Counted from the stretch's first letter, positions 10,322 to 20,152 are shown. The stretch is DNA of 64,000 bases from Rossellomorea arthrocnemi (GCF_904424705.1 NZ_CAJGBF010000006.1:124001-188000), one strand, 5' to 3'. Translations and numbers: made by a program. Notes: generated by a model not told the origin, from the sequence alone.

Positions 10322-11485
10322 CTATTTTCCAGCTCTATTTTTATTAAACACATCAAAACCTACTGCCAGTAAGAGTACCAAACCTTTAATGGCTTGCTGC
10401 CAATCAATACCAATACCGATTAATGACATTCCATTGTTCATCACACCCATTACCAGACCACCGACAATCGCACCAATTACCGTCCCAACACCACCGGCCA
10501 TTGAAGCGCCACCGATAAATACAGCGGCAATTGCGTCTAACTCAAGCATGTTACCTGCCGCTGGTGTTGCTGAATTTAAGCGAGCCGCAAACATCAACCC
10601 AGCTAAGGCTGCAATGATACCGTTGTTTACAAATACCCAGAATACAACGCGTTTCGTTTTTATACCTGATAAATCAGCGGCTTTTTTGTTACCCCCGGTT
10701 GCATATACGTAGCGGCCCATTACTGTATTTTTCATAATAAACGTGTAAATAATGATAAGGGCGAATACAATCACCAGTACAATCGGAATACCTTTGTTTA
10801 GTGCCAATTGATAAGTAAACCAATTAATAACAAAGACTAATAGTGCTAACTTTGTTACCGTAATCCAGAGTGGCAGTACTTCCAAGCTGTTTTGCAATTG
10901 TGTTTTACGCTTACTATACTCTAAATATATTAAAACAAGTGATAGTAGCACGGATAATACGATCGATAGAATATGGAAGTCTCCTGACCCAATGTTCGGC
11001 AGGAAGCCGCTGCTTAATTTTCCAAATGAATCAGGGAATGGAGCTAATGACTTACCATCCAATAAATACAAAGTCAATCCACGGAAGATTAACATCCCTG
11101 CTAATGTTACAATGAAGGATGGAATGCCTACATAGGCAATCCAGAATCCCTGCCAGACACCAATCAAAGCACCAACAAGAATGGATAAAATAATTGCTAA
11201 CCAAACCGGTACATTGTTATTGATCATCAATACCCCGGCGATAGCACCGACAAATGCAACGACAGAACCAACGGAAAGGTCAATGTTTCCGGTAATAATG
11301 ACTAGAACCATCCCAACGGCTAATACTAAAATAAATCCATTTTGCAGGATTAAGTTGGTTAGGTTCAGCGGTTTAAATGTAATCCCATCTGTTAATATCA
11401 AAAACAGTCCGGTAATGAATACAAGTGCAATGATCATTCCATATTCACGTATATTGTTTCTAAATAAGTTCATTACTGTTTGCAC
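10322..11485 (-). CDS. mmsB: Sugar ABC transporter permease (MmsB/AraH-like)
   Basis: A 387-residue ribose-type membrane permease (BPD_transp_2 family) with about ten hydrophobic segments and the signature region [22 protein letters not shown]. It forms the membrane channel for the ChvE-type binding protein and the double ATPase encoded just upstream. The GTG start has GGAGGGG six bases upstream and overlaps the mmsA stop by 26 bases, indicating coupled translation. The equivalent gene in Geobacillus arabinan clusters is called araH. It is longer than the typical 300-330 residue permeases of this class because of an extra hydrophilic/membrane insertion near residues 170-230, which is typical of the multiple-monosaccharide subgroup. 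Confidence 0.93.
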   Translation of the reverse strand: MQTVMNLFRNNIREYGMIIALVFITGLFLILTDGITFKPLNLTNLILQNGFILVLAVGMVLVIITGNIDLSVGSVVAFVGAIAGVLMINNNVPVWLAIILSILVGALIGVWQGFWIAYVGIPSFIVTLAGMLIFRGLTLYLLDGKSLAPFPDSFGKLSSGFLPNIGSGDFHILSIVLSVLLSLVLIYLEYSKRKTQLQNSLEVLPLWITVTKLALLVFVINWFTYQLALNKGIPIVLVIVFALIIIYTFIMKNTVMGRYVYATGGNKKAADLSGIKTKRVVFWVFVNNGIIAALAGLMFAARLNSATPAAGNMLELDAIAAVFIGGASMAGGVGTVIGAIVGGLVMGVMNNGMSLIGIGIDWQQAIKGLVLLLAVGFDVFNKNRAGK

Positions 11486-13019
11486 GATTAGCCCCTCCAG
11501 ATCCGGTCATGTAACGCATAACATTTTCTTGATTCGCCTCTGAGCGATTTAGTTCACCTGTTATACGTCCTTCATTCATTACATATAAACGGTCTGAGAG
11601 TCCAAGTACTTCTGGAAGCTCTGATGATATCACTAATACAGCCAATCCCTCAGCCGCCAATTCATTAATTTGAGAATATATTTCATATTTGGCACCAACA
11701 TCTATACCTCGTGTCGGTTCATCCAAAATTAATAAGTCAGGCTCGGTAAAAATCCATTTACTCAACACTATTTTTTGCTGGTTTCCTCCACTCAGGTTAC
11801 CCGCAAGTTGTTCAAGCGATGGCGTTTTAATATTTAATTTATCGCGTAATAATTTCGCTTCGGCAATCTCTTTGTTTTCATTGATGACAGCGTTCTTCGA
11901 AATCCGCTTAAGATTCGATAACGTGATATTCCGTTTAATGTCATCGATTAAATTTAATCCATATGTTTTACGGTCTTCTGATACATAAGCAATTCCATCC
12001 TTAATGGCCTCACTTACTGTATTTGCATGAATTTCTTTTCCGTTTTTGTATAAGGAACCCGTTATTTTCTTTCCATAAGTTTTACCAAAAATACTCATCG
12101 CCAGTTCGGTTCTGCCCGCACCCATGAGACCGGCTATCCCCACAATTTCCCCTCGGCGAATATGAAAATTCACATTATCAATTACTTTTCGTTCTCGCTG
12201 TTGAGGGTGATACACATTCCAATTTTTCACTTCAAATACAGTTTCACCAATAGAAGGAACTCGGTCAGGATAGCGACTTGTCAATTCACGTCCAACCATC
12301 CCCTTGATGATTCGATCCTCTAATGCTTCTTCTTCTTTTGCCGAGAATGTTTCAATTGTTTGACCATCTCGTAAAATAGTAATTGAATCAGAAATAGCAG
12401 ATACTTCATTTAATTTATGAGATATAAGAATAGAAGTTATTCCTTGTTTTTTAAGTTCAAGTAGTAATTTTAATAGATTTTCACTATCTGTTTCATTTAA
12501 CGCTGCTGTTGGTTCATCCAGAATTAATAGTTTTACATTCTTCGAAAGCGCTTTCGCAATTTCAACCAGCTGTTGCTTTCCAACGCCTATATCCATTACA
12601 GCCGTTTCAGGTGACTCTTTTAAACCGACTCGTTCTAATAATGTTTTAGCTTCCTTAAATGTATCTTTCCACTTAATTATGTTACGGGATTGTCTTTCAT
12701 TTCCTAAGAATATGTTTTCAGCTATTGATAGAAATGGACTTAAAGCAAGCTCCTGGTGAATAATAACAATACCCACACCTTCACTTTGCTTAATATCTTT
12801 AAAATGACATTCTTGACCTTCAAGATAAATACCGCCATCAAACGAACCACTTGGATAGACACCACTTAATACTTTCATCAACGTGGACTTACCGGCACCA
12901 TTCTCACCCACGAGAGAGTGAATTTCGCCTTTTTCAACTTTTAAATTCACATTATCCAACGCTTTAACACCAGGGAACGTTTTCGTTATGTTACGCATCT
13001 CTAAAATATAATCTGACAT
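11460..13019 (-). CDS. mmsA: Sugar ABC transporter ATP-binding protein, two ABC domains (MmsA/AraG-like)
   Basis: About 519 residues holding two fused nucleotide-binding domains, as in RbsA/AraG importers. The first domain has Walker [10 protein letters not shown] and Walker [12 protein letters not shown]; the second has a degenerate Walker A (GLMGAGRTE), the signature LSGGNQQK and [12 protein letters not shown]. It powers pentose/monosaccharide uptake with the adjacent permease and binding protein. The ATG at 13019 has AAGGTGG eight bases upstream; an in-frame GTG 12 bases earlier is embedded in that site. A cre-like palindrome lies inside the gene at 12543-12556. Confidence 0.94.
   Translation of the reverse strand: MSDYILEMRNITKTFPGVKALDNVNLKVEKGEIHSLVGENGAGKSTLMKVLSGVYPSGSFDGGIYLEGQECHFKDIKQSEGVGIVIIHQELALSPFLSIAENIFLGNERQSRNIIKWKDTFKEAKTLLERVGLKESPETAVMDIGVGKQQLVEIAKALSKNVKLLILDEPTAALNETDSENLLKLLLELKKQGITSILISHKLNEVSAISDSITILRDGQTIETFSAKEEEALEDRIIKGMVGRELTSRYPDRVPSIGETVFEVKNWNVYHPQQRERKVIDNVNFHIRRGEIVGIAGLMGAGRTELAMSIFGKTYGKKITGSLYKNGKEIHANTVSEAIKDGIAYVSEDRKTYGLNLIDDIKRNITLSNLKRISKNAVINENKEIAEAKLLRDKLNIKTPSLEQLAGNLSGGNQQKIVLSKWIFTEPDLLILDEPTRGIDVGAKYEIYSQINELAAEGLAVLVISSELPEVLGLSDRLYVMNEGRITGELNRSEANQENVMRYMTGSGGANRANSNELI
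12543..12556. promoter_or_regulatory. cre-like palindrome inside mmsA
   Basis: CGAAAGCGCTTTCG is a perfect 14-base palindrome that differs from an ideal CcpA site (TGAAAGCGCTTTCA) only at the two outer bases. It also encodes Ala-Lys-Ala-Leu-Ser-Lys in a region conserved in ABC ATPases, so coincidence is possible. Intragenic cre sites that block elongation are established in the Bacillus subtilis arabinose operon. Confidence 0.35.
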
Positions 13020-13057
13020 AGCCCTGACCACCTTTTTATAAATAACGTAATAATGGT

Positions 13058-13084
13058 TTCAGTGGTGACTCAGTCACCACTGAA
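13058..13084. promoter_or_regulatory. 27-bp perfect palindrome between binding-protein and ATPase genes
   Basis: Arms TTCAGTGGTGACT and its exact complement flank one base. As RNA from the minus strand this gives an 11-bp hairpin with a 5-base loop directly after the chvE stop codon and before mmsA. No T-run follows, so it is not a standard terminator. Such hairpins commonly protect binding-protein mRNA from 3' decay so that it exceeds the membrane components; an operator role is the alternative. Confidence 0.6.
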
Positions 13085-13094
13085 TTCCGTTTGG

Positions 13095-14180
13095 CTATTT
13101 TAATTCGTCTTCAGTATAATATTCACTATCTATTAATTTCTCTTTGTAATTGTTGATATCTACAGATACGGGTTCTACAAGATAAGAAGGAACAACTTTC
13201 TTGCCATTGTCATATGTTTCTGTATCATTCACTTCCGCTTCTTCACCCTTTTGAATTGATTGAATCATGTCTACTACTACGGCAGCTAAATCACGAGTAT
13301 CTTTAAATACTGTTTGTGTCTGTTCGCCTGCAATCATAGATTTAACAGAAGCTGATTCTGCATCTTGACCAGTGATAATAGGAAGCGGCAGATCTCCAGA
13401 ACCATAACCTACCCCTTTTAATGCTTGAATAACTCCACGGCTTATTCCATCATAAGGTGACAATACGGCATCAACCGTTTCGCCATTTGAATACGATTTA
13501 CTTAAAATATTTTCCATACGCGATTTTGCTAAGTTTCCATCCCAGCGCATTGTAGCACCTTGCTCAAAACTTGTTTGTCCACTTTGTATGACTAATTTTC
13601 CGCTATCAATATGTGGCTGTAATACAGATATCGCACCGTCCCAGAAGAAATTAGCGTTATTATCATCAGGAGATCCTGCAAATAGTTCGATGTTAAATGG
13701 TCCTGCTTCTTCTGATAGTTTCAATGCCTCTTCAATATAATTTGCTTGTAACACACCTACTTGGAAGTTATCAAAGGTTGCATAATAAGAAACATTCTCA
13801 GTTCCCATGATTAAACGGTCATATGCAATGACTTGAATATCTTGCTCAGCCGCTTTTTCTAATACATTTGTTAAGGCTGTACCATCGATGGATGCCACAA
13901 CTAAAATTTCTGCACCTTTTACAATCATGTTCTCGATTTGTTCGATTTGCTTATCAACATCATCTTCTGCATATTGTAAATCTGTTTTATATCCGAGTTC
14001 TTTTAATTGTTTCACCATGTTATTACCATCATCTACCCATCTTTGTGACGATTTAGTTGGCATCGCAACACCGATTAAGCCTTTTTCTTCAGAGCCTCCT
14101 GATGTTTTGTTTCCTCCACAGGCAGCTAAAAGCAACATAAAACAAATGAGCAGTGCAAATAATCCTGATTTCTTCTTCAT
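13095..14180 (-). CDS. chvE: Sugar ABC transporter substrate-binding lipoprotein (ChvE-like)
   Basis: A 361-residue periplasmic-binding-protein type 1 lipoprotein. The signal peptide ends in the lipobox LLAACGG, so Cys at about residue 21 is lipidated and the protein sits on the outer face of the membrane. Motifs of the ChvE/xylose group include [16 protein letters not shown] and [19 protein letters not shown]. It delivers monosaccharide to the MmsA/MmsB transporter encoded immediately downstream. Homologous systems in Geobacillus carry arabinose (AraEGH); arabinose or several pentoses/hexoses are the likely ligands here. It has its own upstream control region after a terminator that ends the regulatory operon. 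Confidence 0.94.
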   Translation of the reverse strand: MKKKSGLFALLICFMLLLAACGGNKTSGGSEEKGLIGVAMPTKSSQRWVDDGNNMVKQLKELGYKTDLQYAEDDVDKQIEQIENMIVKGAEILVVASIDGTALTNVLEKAAEQDIQVIAYDRLIMGTENVSYYATFDNFQVGVLQANYIEEALKLSEEAGPFNIELFAGSPDDNNANFFWDGAISVLQPHIDSGKLVIQSGQTSFEQGATMRWDGNLAKSRMENILSKSYSNGETVDAVLSPYDGISRGVIQALKGVGYGSGDLPLPIITGQDAESASVKSMIAGEQTQTVFKDTRDLAAVVVDMIQSIQKGEEAEVNDTETYDNGKKVVPSYLVEPVSVDINNYKEKLIDSEYYTEDELK

Positions 14181-14203
14181 CCTTTGTAACCCCTTTCAAT
14201 TTT

Positions 14204-14217
14204 TGTGATCGCTTTTC
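14204..14217 (-). promoter_or_regulatory. cre-like site upstream of the sugar-binding protein gene
   Basis: On the minus strand GAAAAGCGATCACA matches 12 of 14 positions of the CcpA consensus TGWAANCGNTNWCA and lies 24-37 bases before the chvE start codon. Catabolite repression of arabinose uptake is expected in this group, but the match at the first two bases is lost. Confidence 0.4.
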
Positions 14218-14249
14218 TCTTTCTTGAATTTAGATTACCAACATTTCCA

Positions 14250-14265
14250 ATGTAAGGCTTTACAT
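14250..14265. promoter_or_regulatory. Inverted repeat ATGTAA-N4-TTACAT upstream of the importer operon
   Basis: Two 6-base arms separated by 4 bases, 70-86 bases upstream of the chvE start. Position suits an activator site for the AraC-type response regulator encoded just upstream, although such regulators more often use direct repeats. Function is inferred only from position. Confidence 0.3.
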
Positions 14266-14363
14266 AAATTTAAACTGTTTTTATAAAAAATTAATCTGAA
14301 TGTAAAAATAGTTATGAATCTTGCAATAATATGTACTTTAATGTTTATAAAAGGAACCAAAAA

Positions 14364-14395
14364 GAAAAACCCTCCAAATGCATGGAGAGTTTTTC
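14364..14395 (-). terminator. Terminator after the sensing operon
   Basis: CTCTCCA and TGGAGGG pair over 7 bases (one G-U) around a 6-base loop, followed on the minus strand by a T-run. It lies just beyond the response-regulator stop and separates the sensing operon from the importer operon. Confidence 0.85.
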
Positions 14396-14402
14396 CTTTT
14401 AT

Positions 14403-15593
14403 TTACTGTTTAAATCGCTTCGGAGATACACCAACCAGTTTCTTAAAGATTGTGCTAAAGTAATGCTGCGATTCATAACCAACTTTTTCTGCTATCTCCC
14501 GAATTGACATGTCCGTTGTTTTCAATAAATTAACCGCTTTGTCTATACGCATCTGCGTCAAGAGACCACTATAAGAAATACCTAACTCCTGTTTTATCAT
14601 ACGGCTTAAATAGACTGTTGTAACATGTAGTTCCATAGCAACTCTCTCTAATGTAAGGGATGAGTCCTGGTAATGTTTTTGAACAAAGATCTGGGCCTGT
14701 TTAACAATTGGTGAAATTCGTGTTTTCTTATCCACTGCCTCTTTACATCGGGCATAAACCTGATATAAATCGGACAAATCTTCGTTTACATCTTCCAGAT
14801 GCCAATAGACGTTATCATTCAAGTCTTTCTTAATCATCGCTTCAACCTCTGCAATTTGCTCAGTTGTCACAGATTCCCACAGGCAAACATTAAGTAAATT
14901 CGATCTATCCCGAAAAACTGCCGCTTTTATTTTCTCTAAAGATTTCGTTACTATATTTTCAAATGCGAACAAGTAATTTTGCCGATCATTTTCCTGCAGA
15001 TATGTTCGATTGGTATGATAATCAGGCAGTCTAATGACAAGGTACTGCACAGGTCTCTCAACTGATAATTCTAAAAATTGCAATTGCTCCTTAATTTCAT
15101 TACTTGTTAATTGACCTGCAATCCATTCTTGAAAAAAACGCTCTTTCAGTTGTACATGATTCTTCTTAATTTGGTTTTCAGCTTGTTTCAAAAAGGATTT
15201 CTGTTGGACTTCAACTTCCATTTGCTGTTTTAGCTCTATCAGTACCTTTTTTAGCTTGTCCGGATTAACAGGTTTTAATAGGTAGTCTTCTACTTGCAAT
15301 CGTATAGCCTCTTGAGCATAGTGAAATTCATCATAACCCGAGATAACGACCATCTTACAATGGGGCAGTTCGTCCCTTAAGTTCTTCATTGCATCGAGAC
15401 CATTCATTATTGGCATATTTAAATCGATCAATAATATATCAATCTGATGCTTTAAGGCTAATTCAACTGCTTCCTCCCCGTCTTCCGCTTCCCCGATAAC
15501 TTCCATACCAAATTCTTCCCAGTCGACGGAAGAACGTATCCCCTCACGAATAATATATTCATCATCTGCAATTATTACTTTCCATTTATTCAT
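14403..15593 (-). CDS. YesN-like response regulator with AraC-type DNA-binding domain (AraT-like)
   Basis: A 396-residue regulator: receiver domain at residues 3-120 with the phosphoacceptor Asp57 in DILLIDLNMPIMNG, a middle linker region, and an AraC-family double HTH in the last 100 residues (LTLERVAMELHVTTVYLSRM and MSIREIAEKVGYESQHYFS). It is co-transcribed with the YesM-like kinase (start overlaps the kinase stop by four bases) and a sugar-binding sensor. The same trio in Geobacillus stearothermophilus is AraPST, which activates the arabinose importer genes; the importer operon begins right after this gene. Confidence 0.92.
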   Translation of the reverse strand: MNKWKVIIADDEYIIREGIRSSVDWEEFGMEVIGEAEDGEEAVELALKHQIDILLIDLNMPIMNGLDAMKNLRDELPHCKMVVISGYDEFHYAQEAIRLQVEDYLLKPVNPDKLKKVLIELKQQMEVEVQQKSFLKQAENQIKKNHVQLKERFFQEWIAGQLTSNEIKEQLQFLELSVERPVQYLVIRLPDYHTNRTYLQENDRQNYLFAFENIVTKSLEKIKAAVFRDRSNLLNVCLWESVTTEQIAEVEAMIKKDLNDNVYWHLEDVNEDLSDLYQVYARCKEAVDKKTRISPIVKQAQIFVQKHYQDSSLTLERVAMELHVTTVYLSRMIKQELGISYSGLLTQMRIDKAVNLLKTTDMSIREIAEKVGYESQHYFSTIFKKLVGVSPKRFKQ

Positions 15594-17419
15594 TGTGTTG
15601 CATCCCCTTTTAACAACCCTGTATCATCTTTCAACATCGGTAATATGATTTCGACTGTTGTCCCCCATTTCTCCTCACTCTGAATATGCATCCCATAGCC
15701 TTCTCCAAACGCTAACTGGATACGGGCCTGCACATTTAGAGTGCCATAGCCTTTTTTATCCCTGGTTTCCCCTTTGTTCTCTGTTCTAGTAATAGCTTCA
15801 TTTAGTGCTTGCCGCATCTCTTGAAGCTGTAATTCAGTCATACCAGCTCCGTCATCTTCAATAGTGATCGATAACTTACTTTCTTTTTCTTGCACAGTTA
15901 CAATGATATGGCCAGGACCCCTTCGTTCCTTAATCCCATGATAAATAGCATTTTCTATAATCGGCTGTAGAATAAACTTAATAACATATAAATCACGAAC
16001 ACTCTCTCCCACATGAATTTGATAGTTTAACTTATCCCGATACCTCGTCTTCTGTATTTGCAAATAATTCTTTATGTGGTCAAGTTCTTCATCCAATGAA
16101 ATGATGTCTCTGCCTTTACTTAGCCCGATACGGAATAATTTCGCCAGTGACTCTACAACTTCGGCTATGTCACTTGCCTTTTGCTTTCTTGCCATCCACT
16201 GGATAGTATCCAGCGTATTATATAAAAAATGCGGGTTAATGTTTGCTTGCAAGCTCCTAAACTCCGCATCTCTTTTTTCCTTTTCTCGGAGTTTCGTTAA
16301 AGACATCAAGTGATTAATTTGTCTTAGCATTTTATTAAAACTGCGTCCAAGCATCCCAATTTCATCATTTCGTTTTTCCCTGTAGCGAACATCAAATTCT
16401 CCAGACTCTGCTTTACGCATAAATTGCATTAATTGTGCAATCGGATTTGATATTGAATTAGATAAAAAATAAGATATTTGAATTCCAAAAATCATTAACA
16501 GAAAAATAAAACTGACTAAATAAAACCTGATCTCCCGTATTTCAAAAATTGTTTCTTCCGCTGGAAACACACCTATCGTCGTCCAATTAGTAAACGGGGA
16601 TTTTTGGTGAATAAATTGGAGTCGTTGTGAATTCACTTCTTTTGAGAAAGTTCCTGAATCCTGTCCTGTTATCCATTTATTTGGAATAGTTTCAATTAAC
16701 GGGTCATTGGGCTGATAAATGTTTCGTCCTTGATCATCCACCAGCATAAGATAGCCCGTTTTTCCCAAACGAACGTCTACTAACGTTTCCTTAATGACCC
16801 GTTGTTTTAAATCAATCAGGATCACCCCAAGAACTTCATCAGCGTATGGATCTACTACTGCCCGGACAACCGAAACCACTTCGTCATTTTGGTAATTAAC
16901 TAATGAAGACAGACCTCGATCTTTCGGCTGACCAATAATTGTAAATATACCATTATTGTCGACCGCTTCTTTATACCAACTCTCTTCGGTCAAATCTTTA
17001 GTTGATGGTGCAAAAAATTCATTACTGATATAGTCACCGTTACTATTAACGATCAAAATCCCTGCTACTTCGGGTGAAAGGGTAGTAAAATCACGCAGAA
17101 AACGCTGGATGTCATATTCATTCGCTGGATTAGGTGCTGCCTCTGCAGCTAAAAACTGCTGTACTTTTTCATTAAAACCGATAAAGTAGGTTAAACTTTG
17201 CATATTGCTAATGTAAAATTCAAGGGACTTGTTTACTTTGCTGATAAGCTGCAAAGTATTATCATTTACTTGCTCCTCCAATACACGCTCAACTGTCCAA
17301 TTAATCAAAAGACCCAGACAAATAATTGGAATGATACTGATAATTAAAAAGTGAGAAATTAACTTATATCGAATGGGTAAATTATTTATCTGTATCCAGT
17401 GTTTCAATTTATTCCCCAT
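15590..17419 (-). CDS. YesM-like membrane sensor histidine kinase (AraS-like)
   Basis: A 609-residue kinase with a first membrane helix at about 21-40, a large extracellular Cache-type sensor region to about 295, a second helix at 300-320, a HAMP linker (320-372), and the His_kinase/LytS-like core with His397 in NPHFLYNTLDT, then an HATPase domain (IKFILQPIIENAIYHG, DDGAGM, GYGTLNVQARI). It sits between a sugar-binding-type protein and its response regulator, so it most likely receives the sugar signal from the extracellular binding protein and phosphorylates the AraT-like regulator. Confidence 0.92.
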   Translation of the reverse strand: MGNKLKHWIQINNLPIRYKLISHFLIISIIPIICLGLLINWTVERVLEEQVNDNTLQLISKVNKSLEFYISNMQSLTYFIGFNEKVQQFLAAEAAPNPANEYDIQRFLRDFTTLSPEVAGILIVNSNGDYISNEFFAPSTKDLTEESWYKEAVDNNGIFTIIGQPKDRGLSSLVNYQNDEVVSVVRAVVDPYADEVLGVILIDLKQRVIKETLVDVRLGKTGYLMLVDDQGRNIYQPNDPLIETIPNKWITGQDSGTFSKEVNSQRLQFIHQKSPFTNWTTIGVFPAEETIFEIREIRFYLVSFIFLLMIFGIQISYFLSNSISNPIAQLMQFMRKAESGEFDVRYREKRNDEIGMLGRSFNKMLRQINHLMSLTKLREKEKRDAEFRSLQANINPHFLYNTLDTIQWMARKQKASDIAEVVESLAKLFRIGLSKGRDIISLDEELDHIKNYLQIQKTRYRDKLNYQIHVGESVRDLYVIKFILQPIIENAIYHGIKERRGPGHIIVTVQEKESKLSITIEDDGAGMTELQLQEMRQALNEAITRTENKGETRDKKGYGTLNVQARIQLAFGEGYGMHIQSEEKWGTTVEIILPMLKDDTGLLKGDATQ

Positions 17420-17431
17420 CCATTCCTAGTT

Positions 17432-18415
17432 TTATTGTTGATAATAGGCATCCACATTTTTTTTCGTAACTATCGTAACACCAGTATCAACAACGCGAGG
17501 AAGCGGTGCCCTTTTATTGGGTTCATGATTTAAATGAAATAAAAATTGCAGTCCCCAATATCCCATCTGCCATGTTTCCTGTGCCAATGTTGCTGAGATC
17601 GTTCCATCTTTTATCATATCTAGAGTCCCTTTATCGGTGTCGAAGCTAATTATTTTAATGGAATCTTCAGAATCATTAGACAAGGTTGCTCTTCCGACCC
17701 CAACCCCGCCAACTGCTTCCGTAACGAAAACTCCAGTAAGATCCGGGTATTCTTCCATCATTTCCTGCGCAGCTTCTTTAGAGTGCATTTGGTCTCCTCT
17801 GCCATCCTTAATAGAGACTACTTCCATGTTGGGATACTCCTTTAAAATTGTATCCCGGAATCCTTGGGCACGATCCATTTGATTTAATTGATGGGGTTGT
17901 GTGATGATGCCGACTTGTCCTTTTTCCTTTAATAGTTCTGCCATCTTATGTGCAGCCTCTACACCAGCATTATAACTATTTGTTCCAATAAAAGAGTATG
18001 CTTTACTATCTGGCGCATCTGCATCAAACATGACGACAGGTATTCCAGCATCAAAGGCTTTATCAATCACCGTATTTAATGCTTCTGGATCAATCGTTGA
18101 GACAGCTATACCAGCAGGATTCTTGGCAATAACCTGTTCTAGTACCGTAATCTCCTCTCCTACATCGTATTGGGTAGCACCGCGATATTCCACAGATACA
18201 TTCAAAGCTTTTGCCGCATCTTCAAAGCCTTTTAAGGCACCTTTCCAATAGTCAATTCCCATCTGGAAGGTAACCATTACATAAGTTTCATCAATACTGC
18301 CTTTCATTGCATTTCCAGACCATTCACGTTTTGAAGAATCGTCTGTTTGATAATGATATACATAAACGACAAATAGACTAGTTAACAATAAATAGATGAA
18401 AAGCAGTTTTTTCAA
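17432..18415 (-). CDS. Sugar-binding protein of the sensing system (AraP-like)
   Basis: About 327 residues of the RbsB-like periplasmic-binding fold (VMVTFQMGIDYWKGALKGFE, FIGTNSYNAGVEAAHKMAEL, ISFDTDKGTLDMIKDGTI). An N-terminal hydrophobic helix (LLFIYLLLTSLFVVYVYHY) lacks a lipobox cysteine, suggesting an uncleaved membrane anchor rather than a lipoprotein. It is the first gene of the sensing operon, with no transporter of its own, which fits a ligand-presenting role for the YesM-like kinase as in AraPST. The start is a TTG at 18415 with AAAGGGG eight bases upstream; an in-frame TTG at 18445 has no binding site. Confidence 0.85.
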   Translation of the reverse strand: MKKLLFIYLLLTSLFVVYVYHYQTDDSSKREWSGNAMKGSIDETYVMVTFQMGIDYWKGALKGFEDAAKALNVSVEYRGATQYDVGEEITVLEQVIAKNPAGIAVSTIDPEALNTVIDKAFDAGIPVVMFDADAPDSKAYSFIGTNSYNAGVEAAHKMAELLKEKGQVGIITQPHQLNQMDRAQGFRDTILKEYPNMEVVSIKDGRGDQMHSKEAAQEMMEEYPDLTGVFVTEAVGGVGVGRATLSNDSEDSIKIISFDTDKGTLDMIKDGTISATLAQETWQMGYWGLQFLFHLNHEPNKRAPLPRVVDTGVTIVTKKNVDAYYQQ

Positions 18416-18445
18416 TCTTGAAACCCCTTTCAAAATACAGAACAA

Positions 18446-19080
18446 CTTAGAAACGCACTTGACGTGGCTAGGATAATGTTTACCATCTAATGGAGAATAG
18501 TTATCTTTATTTCTAATAATAAATCACAACGTTAATGAATGTAACTAACCAAATATATCATCTAAAAAGTCCGTAGCGTATTTTTATCCATTGTCTTTAT
18601 AAAACATCCTGAATTAAATAATGTTTGTTTTAATGTAAAATTGCAATCAATTAATGAATACATTGTTGTGACGATACAAAATTCCCCTATCACTTTCAAC
18701 CATTTGATTAATTGATTCGCGTCAAATGATCATGTTTTTTGTATGTGCTAGCATATTTTTGTATAACCAACATCATAAATTGCTTGCTCATGTTTACCTA
18801 AATGTATTAATTTCACTCCTTCGTATAACGATTGTTCACTTGTTGTTTCTAGTAAGAGAGAGAACCAAATATTACTCTGAGTGAGGACACACCATATGAC
18901 TTTTGATCTAATTTAAGGTAAACACCCTAAGATATTTTAGTTATATATTATCATAATACTCTAAATTAATAATTTTCAAGAAATAAAATACAAAGGTAAA
19001 GTTACATCTCTCAACCCCCAAAACAACTATGCTATACTAAAAGAAAAACAATATTCAGACTATTCAAAGGGGCCAAATAC
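18446..19080. other. Long AT-rich intergenic region
   Basis: No gene is visible. It must carry the promoter of the sensing operon on the minus strand and that of glpP on the plus strand. An 11-base inverted repeat (AATCAATTAAT at 18645-18655 and its complement at 18707-18717) is the only long symmetry found. An extended -10 (TGCTATACT, 19031-19039) precedes glpP. Confidence 0.5.
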
Positions 19081-19650
19081 ATGAAACCAAACATTATCGA
19101 CATCGTCCAATCCCAGGTCATCGCTTCCATCAAGGAAGAAAAAGACCTGGATAAGGCTATACAGTCAAACGCCAACATCGTGTTCATCCTTACTGGCAAT
19201 TTGATTACAATGAATGGCTATCTGAAAAAACTGAAGGAAGCCGGGAAAGCCACGTTTATACATATTGATTTCATCGATGGACTGTCCAATACGAAGAGTG
19301 CCATCAAGTACATAGCAGAAATCTGGAAGCCGGCGGGCATCATTACGACGAGGAGCAATCTGATCAAGTATGCGAAGGAAGAAGGCTTGATGACGATTCA
19401 GCGCCTGTTTCTTATCGACCGCAATGCCCTTGAGAAGGGAATTGAAATCTCACATAACTGCAAGCCCGATGCGATTGAAATCCTCCCAGGTCTGATGCCA
19501 TCTGTCATTGATAGGCTGACAACCATGACTACCCTGCCCATTATAGCTGGCGGCTTGATCAGTAATAAGCAGGATATTTTGAATGGCCTGAGAGCCGGTG
19601 CACTCGCTATTTCTTCCGGAGATCCAAAGCTTTGGAATCTGGATTTTTAA
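19081..19650 (+). CDS. glpP: Glycerol-3-phosphate-responsive antiterminator GlpP
   Basis: A 189-residue TIM-barrel-like RNA-binding regulator. Family segments are visible: FILTGNLITMNGYLKKLKEA, IHIDFIDGLSNTKSAIKYIA, PAGIITTRSNLIKYAKEEGL, DAIEILPGLMPSVIDRL and PIIAGGLISNKQDILNGLRA. In Bacillus subtilis GlpP with glycerol-3-phosphate prevents termination in leaders of glpFK and glpD. Here it stands alone: no glp catabolic gene is beside it. It has AAAGGGG before the ATG and an extended -10. A Ugp-like transporter occurs 15 kb away, but a functional link is only speculation. Confidence 0.93.
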   Translation: MKPNIIDIVQSQVIASIKEEKDLDKAIQSNANIVFILTGNLITMNGYLKKLKEAGKATFIHIDFIDGLSNTKSAIKYIAEIWKPAGIITTRSNLIKYAKEEGLMTIQRLFLIDRNALEKGIEISHNCKPDAIEILPGLMPSVIDRLTTMTTLPIIAGGLISNKQDILNGLRAGALAISSGDPKLWNLDF

Positions 19651-19684
19651 CCAATAGAGAGTAGTGAACATACGGAGGTGTGGT

Positions 19685-20152
19685 ATGTCAGATATTAGTA
19701 TAAAATTCATTACTTCAGCCAATTGGCGGGAAGCACTTGAACTTTCCGTCCATGAAGAACAACAGAAGTTTGTTGCGTCTATTCATCCTCCTGCCGCTAT
19801 TGCTCTTGCGAAAGCATATATTCGACCAGATGGAAGAATGATAGAGCCATACGGGATTTACCATCAAAATAAGATGGCAGGCTTTTTCAATCTGCATTAT
19901 ACACCAGGCAGTAAAGATGACTACTGGTTGTTTCATTTTTTCATAGATAAAAGATTTCAACGAAACGGATTGGGCTCACAAACATTACATGCATTAATCA
20001 GACATATAAAAAGTACTCATCCTTCTTGTAATCGCCTGAATTTAACGGTACATCCTGAAAATGAAGCAGGGAGATTATTTTATTTGAAGTTTGGTTTTTC
20101 AGAAAATCCTATTTTGACCTGTGACGAACCCACTTTTTCCATAAAAATATAA
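19685..20152 (+). CDS. GNAT-family N-acetyltransferase
   Basis: A 155-residue acetyltransferase: the acetyl-CoA binding motif A appears as FFIDKRFQRNGLGSQTLHAL with the Q/R-x-x-G-x-G/A pattern, followed by LNLTVHPENEAGRLFYLKFGF (motif B). The start is the ATG at 19685, which has GGAGGTG four bases upstream, rather than the ATG 21 bases earlier. Substrate cannot be told; the fold resembles spermidine/aminoglycoside-type small acetyltransferases (BltD-like). A strong terminator follows. Confidence 0.88.
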   Translation: MSDISIKFITSANWREALELSVHEEQQKFVASIHPPAAIALAKAYIRPDGRMIEPYGIYHQNKMAGFFNLHYTPGSKDDYWLFHFFIDKRFQRNGLGSQTLHALIRHIKSTHPSCNRLNLTVHPENEAGRLFYLKFGFSENPILTCDEPTFSIKI

